NCBI GenBank assembly: GCA_000702685.1
Contig: JNJD01000007.1
Span: forward strand, 557,031-621,030
Direction of reading: 5' to 3'
DNA: 64,000 bases
Origin: Lachnospiraceae bacterium AC2028
Lineage (GTDB): Bacteria; Bacillota; Clostridia; Lachnospirales; Lachnospiraceae
Positions 57,802 to 64,000 of this stretch are shown here, one piece after another; position 1 is the first letter of the stretch, and each line of letters opens with the position of its first letter. The notes below the pieces were generated by a model, which made no database searches, was not told the DNA's origin, and was given only the letters and a program-made list of their open reading frames with translations. A program made the translations under genes and the position numbers.

Positions 57802-58323
57802 TTGCAGAGCAGTATCTTTAATTCAATGGGACTTGGCGGTATGGATCCCGCAATATGGATATTCATTCTTTTCGGCCTGTCCCTGCTTTTGATCATCATT
57901 CTGATCGCAGTATCTTCGGGACAGAAAAAGAAGATCCTCGCACTTACCGAAAGAATCGACGATCTCACATCGGGCGAGGGCGGAAAGAGTCTCGAGGCGG
58001 AACTCGACCAGATAATCGAGGACAACGAAAAGCTTTTAAAAGACACCGAGAAAAATACCAAAGATATCGCAGCCATCTACGGAAGACTCAAAAAAGTTTA
58101 TCAGAAAATGGCAATCGTAAAATATGATGCTTACGAGCAGCTCGGCGGAGAGATGAGCGCGGTTGTGGTCATCCTCGATGAGAAAAATAACGGAGTCCTT
58201 ATCAATAATGTCTACTCAACGGAAGGCGGATACGTCTACACCAGAGAGATAGAAAACGGAAAATGCAGACACGAGCTGGGAGCCGAGGAACAGCAGGCTC
58301 TCACCGAAGCAATCAGTAAATAA
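57802..58323 (+). CDS. DUF4446 family membrane protein, TTG start
   Basis: 173 residues. N-terminal transmembrane helix (~18-38), coiled coil (~42-95), then a small globular domain (VKYDAYEQLGGEMSAVVVILDE). It matches DUF4446, usually found just after parB in Clostridia; function unknown. TTG at 57802 is chosen because GGGAGGAG lies 8 nt upstream. The next ATG (57826) has no ribosome site. Confidence 0.85.
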   Translation: MQSSIFNSMGLGGMDPAIWIFILFGLSLLLIIILIAVSSGQKKKILALTERIDDLTSGEGGKSLEAELDQIIEDNEKLLKDTEKNTKDIAAIYGRLKKVYQKMAIVKYDAYEQLGGEMSAVVVILDEKNNGVLINNVYSTEGGYVYTREIENGKCRHELGAEEQQALTEAISK

Positions 58324-58345
58324 AACAGGCCCGGCAAAAATCGCG

Positions 58346-58377
58346 ACTTGAATAAATGCCGCTAAAGCGGCGGAATA
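58346..58377. repeat. Direct repeat unit 1 with hairpin
   Basis: 32-bp unit, identical to 58406-58437, containing the palindrome GCCGC-TAAA-GCGGC (58358-58371). The two units are spaced exactly 60 bp apart. Between them is another perfect inverted repeat, GCGAAAGC-AA-GCTTTCGC (58387-58404). Confidence 0.85.
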
Positions 58378-58405
58378 TGAGGCTGGGCGAAAGCAAGCTT
58401 TCGCT

Positions 58406-58437
58406 ACTTGAATAAATGCCGCTAAAGCGGCGGAATA
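58406..58437. repeat. Direct repeat unit 2 with hairpin, abutting the serS ribosome site
   Basis: Second identical copy of the 32-bp unit (hairpin at 58418-58431), ending 1-2 nt before the serS AGAGGTAA site. Three hairpins therefore stand in a row directly before serS. No T-box motif (AGGGTGGNACCGCG) is present. Confidence 0.85.
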
Positions 58438-58451
58438 GAGGTAAAGCAGAT

Positions 58452-59780
58452 ATGATAGACATTAAGCTCATAAGAGAAAATCCCGATCTTGTAAAAGAAA
58501 ACATCAAAAAGAAATTCCAGGATGAGAAGATCGCACTTGTTGATGAAGTAAAGGGTCTCGACGATCAGGTCAGAGCCGCAAAGCAGGAAGGCGATTCACT
58601 CAGATCAAAGAGAAACTCCGTATCCAAGGAGATCGGCGGACTTATGGGCAGGATGAAGAAAGCCGAAAGTACCGGAGATACCGCTGAAGCCGAGAAGCTC
58701 AAGGCAGAAGTCGATGCTAAAAAGGCTGAGGTTGAAGCCGGAGCAAAGAGACTCGAGGAACTCGAGAAGATCGAAGAAGAGCTCGGCGAGAAGATCACCA
58801 AGATCATGATGGTCATCCCCAATATCATTGACGAGTCCGTTCCCATCGGAAAAGACGACAGTGAAAATGTCGAGATCGAGAAGTTCGGAGATCCGGTCGT
58901 TCCTTCATTCGAAGTACCTTACCACGCTGATATCCTCGATAAGATCGGCGGACTCGATAAGGACGCCGCAGGACGTACCAGCGGAAACGGATTCTATTAT
59001 CTGATCGGTGATGCGGCAAGACTTCACTCCGCAATGCTTTCTTTTGCAAGAGATTTCATGATCGACAAGGGATTTACCTACTGCATCCCTCCCTTCATGA
59101 TCAGAAGCAGTGTTGTTAACGGCGTTATGAGCTTCAAGGAAATGGAAGCCATGATGTACAAGATAGAGGGAGAGGATCTCTACCTCATCGGAACCAGCGA
59201 GCACTCCATGATAGGAAGATTCCAGGGACAGCTCATCGATGAAAGCTCTCTTCCCCAGTGCCTTACCTCATATTCACCCTGCTTCAGAAAGGAAGTCGGT
59301 TCTCACGGCATCGAGGAGAGAGGCGTTTACAGAGTCCATCAGTTCGAAAAGCAGGAGATGGTAGTTCTCTGCAAGCCCGAAGATTCCATGGACTGGTACA
59401 ACAAGATGTGGCAGTTTACCGTTGATTTCTTCAGAGCACTGGATGTTCCCGTAAGAACTCTCGAGTGCTGCAGCGGAGATCTTGCCGATCTTAAGGTCAA
59501 GTCCTGTGATGTCGAGGCATGGAGCCCCAGACAGCAGAAATATTTCGAGGTCGGATCATGTTCAACTCTTGGAGATGCCCAGGCAAGAAGACTCGGCATC
59601 CGTACCAAGGGAGAAAACGGAACGTATCTCGTTCATACTCTTAACAATACCGTACTTGCTACACCCAGAGGACTTATCGCCGTTCTCGAAAACAATGTCA
59701 ACGAAGACGGCAGCATCAATATCCCCAAGGCACTTCAGCCTTACATGGGCGGCAAGACCAAGATAGAGCCCAAGAAGTAA
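58452..59780 (+). CDS. serS: Seryl-tRNA synthetase
   Basis: 442 residues. N-terminal antiparallel coiled-coil arm (~28-105) that holds tRNA-Ser, then the class II core with motif 2 (CFRKEVGSHGIEERGVYRVHQFEKQE) and motif 3 (NGTYLVHTLNNTVLATPRGLIAVLEN). Start ATG 58452 after AGAGGTAA. Upstream are two direct repeats; downstream the DUF3881 gene follows after 1 bp. Confidence 0.97.
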   Translation: MIDIKLIRENPDLVKENIKKKFQDEKIALVDEVKGLDDQVRAAKQEGDSLRSKRNSVSKEIGGLMGRMKKAESTGDTAEAEKLKAEVDAKKAEVEAGAKRLEELEKIEEELGEKITKIMMVIPNIIDESVPIGKDDSENVEIEKFGDPVVPSFEVPYHADILDKIGGLDKDAAGRTSGNGFYYLIGDAARLHSAMLSFARDFMIDKGFTYCIPPFMIRSSVVNGVMSFKEMEAMMYKIEGEDLYLIGTSEHSMIGRFQGQLIDESSLPQCLTSYSPCFRKEVGSHGIEERGVYRVHQFEKQEMVVLCKPEDSMDWYNKMWQFTVDFFRALDVPVRTLECCSGDLADLKVKSCDVEAWSPRQQKYFEVGSCSTLGDAQARRLGIRTKGENGTYLVHTLNNTVLATPRGLIAVLENNVNEDGSINIPKALQPYMGGKTKIEPKK

Positions 59781-59781
59781 T

Positions 59782-60690
59782 ATGCATAAATTTCTGAGAG
59801 CCATAGGCTTCAGCAAAATAAACAGAGATGACATCAAGGACCTGGTGCTCACGAGCGTCAAAAAGAATGACACAAGGGGCTACACCATGTCTCTTGATGA
59901 TGTCATGCTTGCGGAATTTTCCAAGGATGTCGGAGAAGGTATCGGAATTACCGCTGCGGGAACGTTCAGCGAAGACGATCTTTTCCATACGGATTATTAT
60001 TTTCCGTATCTTAAGGGAACCGGTATTACATCCACGGAGGATGTGTCGGTGGAAAGACATGCCGCAAGGGATTCGTATGCAGGGATCTGTGATGACGTGA
60101 GACTGGGAATGTCCCTGATCTTCTATCTCCAGAACAAGATTCCCTATATCAGTGCGCAGGTTTCGGGCAAGCTTCCGATCAAGGGCACCACACTTACCCT
60201 GTCCGGACTTTCGATCAAGGGAACGATAATCCTTCCTTCGGAAAAAGGAAATCCCGACGAAGCGACCGACAATCTGAGAAAAGTCGAAAGATACCGCCTT
60301 ATGAAGAGTGCAAAGGGCGGCAATGAAGATGCGATCGAAGAACTGACAATGCAGGATATGGATATGTACAGTGAAGTATCCAGAAGGATCGGACACGAGG
60401 ATCTTTACAGCATAGTCTATACGAGCATCATGCCCTACGGAGTAGAGTGCGATCAGTACAATTTACTCGGTGAGATCGTTAAGGTCCGCAGGATAAGGAA
60501 TAATATTTCCGATGAGGAGGTCTGCATCCTGACCCTCCTTGTTAATGATTTGACATTTGACGTTGCCATCAATATAATGGATTTGCTCGGTGAGCCCAAA
60601 CCGGGCAGAAGATTTAAAGGTATTGTCTGGCTCCAGGGAAGGATCAACTATCCTTCGGATGACGAAGACGATGCCGAACCCCTGGGTTGA
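59782..60690 (+). CDS. DUF3881 family protein
   Basis: 302 residues beginning MHKFLRAIGFSKINRDDIKD, which matches DUF3881, a family largely confined to Clostridia and without known function. No transmembrane segment. The C-terminus is acidic (DDEDDAEP). It starts 1 bp after the serS stop and its own stop is 1 bp before a tRNA gene, so all three share a transcript. Confidence 0.85.
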   Translation: MHKFLRAIGFSKINRDDIKDLVLTSVKKNDTRGYTMSLDDVMLAEFSKDVGEGIGITAAGTFSEDDLFHTDYYFPYLKGTGITSTEDVSVERHAARDSYAGICDDVRLGMSLIFYLQNKIPYISAQVSGKLPIKGTTLTLSGLSIKGTIILPSEKGNPDEATDNLRKVERYRLMKSAKGGNEDAIEELTMQDMDMYSEVSRRIGHEDLYSIVYTSIMPYGVECDQYNLLGEIVKVRRIRNNISDEEVCILTLLVNDLTFDVAINIMDLLGEPKPGRRFKGIVWLQGRINYPSDDEDDAEPLG

Positions 60691-60691
60691 T

Positions 60692-60765
60692 GTTTCCGTA
60701 GCTCAGCAGGATAGAGCGTTCGCCTCCTAAGCGAAAGGCCGGCGGTTCGAATCCGCCCGGGAACG
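60692..60765 (+). tRNA. tRNA-Arg (anticodon CCU)
   Basis: Full cloverleaf: acceptor GTTTCCG (60692-60698) with CGGGAAC (60758-60764, one G-U), D stem GCTC/GAGC, anticodon stem TTCGC/GCGAA around loop CTCCTAA (anticodon CCT, reads AGG), T stem GGCGG/CCGCC with TTCGAAT, discriminator G65. CCA is not encoded. It begins one base after the DUF3881 stop codon and is followed by a terminator. Confidence 0.95.
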
Positions 60766-60767
60766 CG

Positions 60768-60803
60768 AAAGCGGCATTTCATTTCGAGATGCCGCTTTTT
60801 TTA
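60768..60803 (+). terminator. Terminator after the tRNA
   Basis: Stem AAAGCGGCAT (60768-60777) with ATGCCGCTTT (60789-60798) and then a run of T. It starts 2 bp after the tRNA, so the serS-DUF3881-tRNA transcript ends here. Confidence 0.9.
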
Positions 60804-60834
60804 TAAATTTTTGAAAGCGATTTGAGGTAACCGT

Positions 60835-61428
60835 ATGAAAGGAAAGTTAAAACTCATAGGTTTTGAGATCCTCTATCTCGTGCTTGTCATATTAGCATCA
60901 TTGCCCGCACATTTGGTCCAGTTCTTCGGAAGAAGAATGCCTGAGGACCTGGGTTTTGATCCGCAGATTGAAACCTATGGGATAGATTACAGATATAATC
61001 CCTTTGCTTACTTTTTCGGAGTGTTCATTTTTGTATCGGCTCTGTACTTTTTGTATATATGGGTCCTGAAAAACCGCATGACCCGGGAAAATGTAAAGGG
61101 AGTGGTCTTTAAGATTATTTATGTCCTGACTTCTCTTTTCTTTTCCTACATCATGTTCATGATACAGTGCATCGAACTGCTCTTGTTCCTCGGATTCGAC
61201 GACAACATCCTTCCCGAATTCGGGCAGTTTATTACCGTTTTCATCTGGCCGGTGATCCTGTTCGTCTTTACGGTCGGCATTATGATATGGACGGTATTGA
61301 AAAAAGAGCCGGAAAAGAAAAATTCCGGGAAGGCCTCAGGCGGAAAGGCAAAAACCGGAAATAAAGAATCCGTAAAAAAGACTTCCGGAAAAGGCACAGA
61401 AAAATCCGGTAAAAATACGAAGAAATAA
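60835..61428 (+). CDS. Uncharacterised four-helix membrane protein with a basic tail
   Basis: 197 residues. Predicted transmembrane segments at ~10-30, 58-77, 90-118 and 131-155, followed by a ~40-residue Lys/Gly/Ser-rich tail (KKNSGKASGGKAKTGNKESV) that should lie in the cytoplasm and could bind nucleic acid or phospholipid. GAGGTAA precedes the ATG. I do not recognise the family. It stands alone after the tRNA terminator. Confidence 0.7.
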   Translation: MKGKLKLIGFEILYLVLVILASLPAHLVQFFGRRMPEDLGFDPQIETYGIDYRYNPFAYFFGVFIFVSALYFLYIWVLKNRMTRENVKGVVFKIIYVLTSLFFSYIMFMIQCIELLLFLGFDDNILPEFGQFITVFIWPVILFVFTVGIMIWTVLKKEPEKKNSGKASGGKAKTGNKESVKKTSGKGTEKSGKNTKK

Positions 61429-61545
61429 GGCTTTCCGGGCATGGACACATCATGTCCTGTGCATAAAAAAACGGCATCTCTCGCTTTGTGTCGTGGAGTT
61501 TTCTCCGAAAGATCCCGAAAATATTCGTGAAAGGAGGTAGGAAAA

Positions 61546-62745
61546 TTGGATCAGAAAAAAACAGGTCAATTCCTGAAAATGCTCAGAAATGAGAAGAAAA
61601 TGACCCAGGAACAGCTTGCGGAGCAGTTCTACGTAAGCTCGAGAACAGTTTCCAGATGGGAAACCGGAAGCAATCTTCCGGATATTTCACTGCTGGTCGA
61701 ATTAGCCGATTTTTACGAAGTTGACGTCAGGGAGATCATTGACGGAGAAAGGAAAAGCGAGATGATGAACAATGAAACAAGGGAGGTCGCCGATAAGATG
61801 GCGGCCTATGCGGGTACGGAAAAAAGCAGGTTATTGGGTTCGGTACAGATAATGGCGATCGCGGGAGTATTTGCCTCGCTGATCGCGATAGTGATGCAGT
61901 CGATAGGCTATGAACCCGGATTAAAGAACACGGTCACTATGATCGCATCGATCGCATCGCTGATATTGATGTCGATCATAACTTTATATGTTACGGGAAC
62001 TCTTGAAAGAGTAAGAAGCAGCAAGAAGCTGATGAAGGCGATCAGGATCTCATCCATCGTGATGATCGTGCTGGCGATCTTGTACTTTTTGAGAGTTTTT
62101 CTGATCATGTTTATTGTTTTCGGATTGCTGTCTGTGGAAATAGCTTTCCAAAGAGTAGAGGTTGATACCGATATAGCAAATTACAACCACTATCTCCATC
62201 AGGAACAGACCAAGGAAGAGGTTGAAAAATACGGCTATTCCGCGCTGACCGGCGAAATGTTTGAAATATGGCCCGAGCATATCACAGCGGATATGAGCGT
62301 GACGGATTATCAGTATACTTACTATAATCCCTGGGATCCTCAGTACGTCATATATATGACCGTTGAATATGATCCTGAAGCGTATGAAAACGAAACAGAG
62401 AGACTGGCCGGTCTGGGAATTGAAGATTATATCGGGATCTACTCTGTAACAGGCGAGCCTGAAGGATATGACATTATCTCAATGAACAGTAATGATTATT
62501 ACGGATTCACATATGCCATGATCCCCGAGGGCGTTTCGGATAATACGAGGATCACATATGTATCTGTCTGGTTCTGTAATTATTTCCTGGATCTGGATGT
62601 CCATAAATATATTCCGGACGAGTATCTTCTTCCGGGATTTGATGCTACCGAGAATAATCCTTACAGACAGGAGAACCTTATCCCGCCTGAGGAACTGACT
62701 CCGGAGGAATCATTTTCACTGTTGTTCCCGGATCTTGCAAAGTAA
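61546..62745 (+). CDS. Xre-family regulator with membrane domain, TTG start
   Basis: 399 residues. Residues ~8-62 are an HTH_3 domain (LRNEKKMTQEQLAEQFYVSS, RWETGSNLPD). Then come about three transmembrane helices (~98-118, 128-150, 167-192) and a ~200-residue acidic C-terminal region of unknown fold (YDPEAYENETERLAGLGIED). TTG at 61546 is supported by AAAGGAGG 8 nt upstream. A membrane-tethered DNA-binding protein of this kind may sense the envelope. The hydrolase gene follows 28 bp later. Confidence 0.82.
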   Translation: MDQKKTGQFLKMLRNEKKMTQEQLAEQFYVSSRTVSRWETGSNLPDISLLVELADFYEVDVREIIDGERKSEMMNNETREVADKMAAYAGTEKSRLLGSVQIMAIAGVFASLIAIVMQSIGYEPGLKNTVTMIASIASLILMSIITLYVTGTLERVRSSKKLMKAIRISSIVMIVLAILYFLRVFLIMFIVFGLLSVEIAFQRVEVDTDIANYNHYLHQEQTKEEVEKYGYSALTGEMFEIWPEHITADMSVTDYQYTYYNPWDPQYVIYMTVEYDPEAYENETERLAGLGIEDYIGIYSVTGEPEGYDIISMNSNDYYGFTYAMIPEGVSDNTRITYVSVWFCNYFLDLDVHKYIPDEYLLPGFDATENNPYRQENLIPPEELTPEESFSLLFPDLAK

Positions 62746-62773
62746 TAACTGTTTTTAAGAAAAGAGGTGAAGT

Positions 62774-63658
62774 ATGGCAGAGCTTTATGCATCATGGTAC
62801 GACGAAGTACCCGAGGGGGATTTTATCTCAAAGGCGCCCACTTACAAGGTCGGAGAGTATTTCGACCGTTTTCACAGGGGCGAGTATGTGTACAAAGATG
62901 TCACGATGAAATATTACTGGTTCGATCCCCGCGAGTACGGATATGCGGATGACGGCAAAGAGACTTTGCTTACTTTCCTCCACGGAACAAGCAATGCCCT
63001 GGTCGGAGACGTGTGCATCAACTACACCGGAGCCGAGCTCTATGCTTCCGACGACTATCAGAAGACCATGGGCGGCGCATTCATCCTGATCCCGGTTGCG
63101 AACGAATACCGCGATGATGAAGGAAAGGTTCACGGCCAGTGGGGACCGGATTATCTGGAGATCGTCCACAGCCTTTATCTTGATTTCATAAAAGAGAAAA
63201 CTGCCGGTGTCGGACTGCGCATGCTCTTCGGCAATTCATCCGGCGCAACCTTCGTTCTCAGACTGATGGATAACTATATGGATGATTTCGATGTCGTTCT
63301 TCCGGTCGGAAGCGATTCAATTGCAGAGGATTCCGTGCTCGACAAGTATGATGAGAAGGGCAAGTGCCTTTTCCTTGCTATGTGCCGGAGGGATGAGTTC
63401 CATCCTTACGAGGAGAAATTAAAGAGCAGGATCGAGCGTCTGCATCAAATGAAGAAAGTCTTCCTTTATGTTCCCGAATGGACCAGAAACGGAGACAAGG
63501 GAATCGCTTCGATCGACGGCGGCATCGAGATGGGACAGCACTGTCTGATGAACGCCATCCAGGCAAATCTCATGTTCGACGACGGAACCCCGATGGAGCC
63601 CAGGCTTCCCAGAGGCGTTACCGGATGGATCGCAGATTACAAAAAAGAAAACATATAA
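62774..63658 (+). CDS. Alpha/beta hydrolase-fold protein
   Basis: 294 residues with oxyanion motif FLHGTS (H70-G71), nucleophile S155 in GNSSG, and likely acid D207 (CRRDEFHP) and base H256 (MGQHCLMN). No signal peptide, so cytoplasmic. It resembles esterase-like Esterase_PHB/D relatives but I cannot name the substrate. AAGAGGTGA precedes the ATG. Probably co-transcribed with the membrane Xre gene. Confidence 0.75.
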   Translation: MAELYASWYDEVPEGDFISKAPTYKVGEYFDRFHRGEYVYKDVTMKYYWFDPREYGYADDGKETLLTFLHGTSNALVGDVCINYTGAELYASDDYQKTMGGAFILIPVANEYRDDEGKVHGQWGPDYLEIVHSLYLDFIKEKTAGVGLRMLFGNSSGATFVLRLMDNYMDDFDVVLPVGSDSIAEDSVLDKYDEKGKCLFLAMCRRDEFHPYEEKLKSRIERLHQMKKVFLYVPEWTRNGDKGIASIDGGIEMGQHCLMNAIQANLMFDDGTPMEPRLPRGVTGWIADYKKENI

Positions 63659-63683
63659 CAGCAAACCCCCGATGGATCTGATA

Positions 63684-63726
63684 TGTACCCTCTTTACTGG
63701 ACATCCAGTAAGGAGGGTATTTTTTT
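63684..63726 (+). mobile_element. Left end of an IS3-family element with a ribosome-site hairpin
   Basis: TGTACCC at 63684 is a plausible IS terminus. TACCCTCTTTACTGGA (63686-63701) pairs with TCCAGTAAGGAGGGTA (63704-63719) with one G-U, then seven T. The transposase Shine-Dalgarno AAGGAGGG is inside the 3' arm, so transcripts reading in from outside would hide it or terminate. The right end of the element is outside the window. Confidence 0.7.
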
Positions 63727-64000
63727 ATGCGCTACAGTTATGATTACAAAAGAAAAGCTGTTGAATTGTATCGTCAAGGACTTTGGCCCGATACTCCTAA
63801 TGGCATTAATGCAGAGAACTTTCATGGGACAGTTCGAAAATGGGTAAGAATTGAGGATGCCTGTGGGCCGGATGCTCTAAGGCACAATAATTTCAATAAG
63901 GTTTGGACGCCTGAAGAGAAATTGTCTATGGTTTATCAAGTTTTGGCTGGCAACTCAATTAAATCCATAGCTTATGGAAATGGTATTGATACTGGGGCTC
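63727..64000 (+). CDS. IS3-family (IS150-like) transposase OrfA, truncated by the window edge
   Basis: 91 codons visible. MRYSYDYKRKAVELYRQG is a first HTH_Tnp helix unit and WTPEEKLSMVYQVLAGNSIK a second, as in the OrfA of IS150-group elements. The rest of OrfA and OrfB lie beyond the window. It is the only mobile-element gene found here. Confidence 0.85.
   Translation, partial: MRYSYDYKRKAVELYRQGLWPDTPNGINAENFHGTVRKWVRIEDACGPDALRHNNFNKVWTPEEKLSMVYQVLAGNSIKSIAYGNGIDTGA

Noticed and set aside
58324..58451. T-box riboswitch before serS
   Set aside because: No AGGGTGGNACCGCG box and no specifier loop; only repeats with hairpins.

Overview
This window is the replication-origin region of a Clostridia chromosome. 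It carries the canonical order gyrA-gyrB-recF-yaaA-dnaN-dnaA on the minus strand, oriC at about 47.5-48.1 kb, then rpmH-rnpA-yidD-yidC-jag-mnmE-mnmG-rsmG-parA-parB on the plus strand. GH67/GH43 xylan enzymes, DUF3881, DUF4446, CD3324-type and TIGR04076 proteins suggest Lachnospiraceae, perhaps a rumen or gut Butyrivibrio-like fibre degrader. The family call is fairly safe; the genus is a guess.

Layout. 1-4.8 kb: partial methyltransferase, rsgA, and an intracellular glucuronoxylan pair (GH43, GH67). 4.9-28.1 kb: a dense accessory tract, all on the minus strand, of small detoxification and modification genes: two MATE exporters, two near-identical MerR/GyrI regulators with matching promoters, an AraC/GyrI regulator, three Xre regulators, about nine GNAT acetyltransferases, a nitroreductase, a beta-lactamase-fold hydrolase, aminoglycoside-kinase-like proteins, and a DNA-repair operon ending in a four-domain fusion protein (kinase-GNAT-Nudix-pyrophosphatase-like). 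28.1-38.7 kb: rlmD, yhaM, a catalytically dead HtrA-like membrane protein, the head-on mutS2/two-component operon, a putative nuclease-fold protein, and a CPA2 antiporter. 38.7-57.8 kb: the origin block described above. 57.8-64 kb: DUF4446, serS behind a tandem hairpin repeat, DUF3881 with a tRNA-Arg(CCU) directly after it, a membrane protein, a membrane-anchored Xre regulator, an alpha/beta hydrolase, and the left end of an IS3-family element.

The most unusual structure is in the 843-bp gap between rsmG and parA. Two perfect parS sites are followed by two roughly 225-bp elements in opposite orientation. They share a conserved core, but their long outer stems differ in sequence while each stays self-complementary, a compensatory pattern that points to selection on a folded RNA or DNA structure. 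I could not match them to any family I know. Other points of interest are two apparently leaderless divergent genes (mutS2 and the dead HtrA), terminator-like hairpins sitting directly against the rnpA and mnmE start codons, and a large insertion in GyrB.
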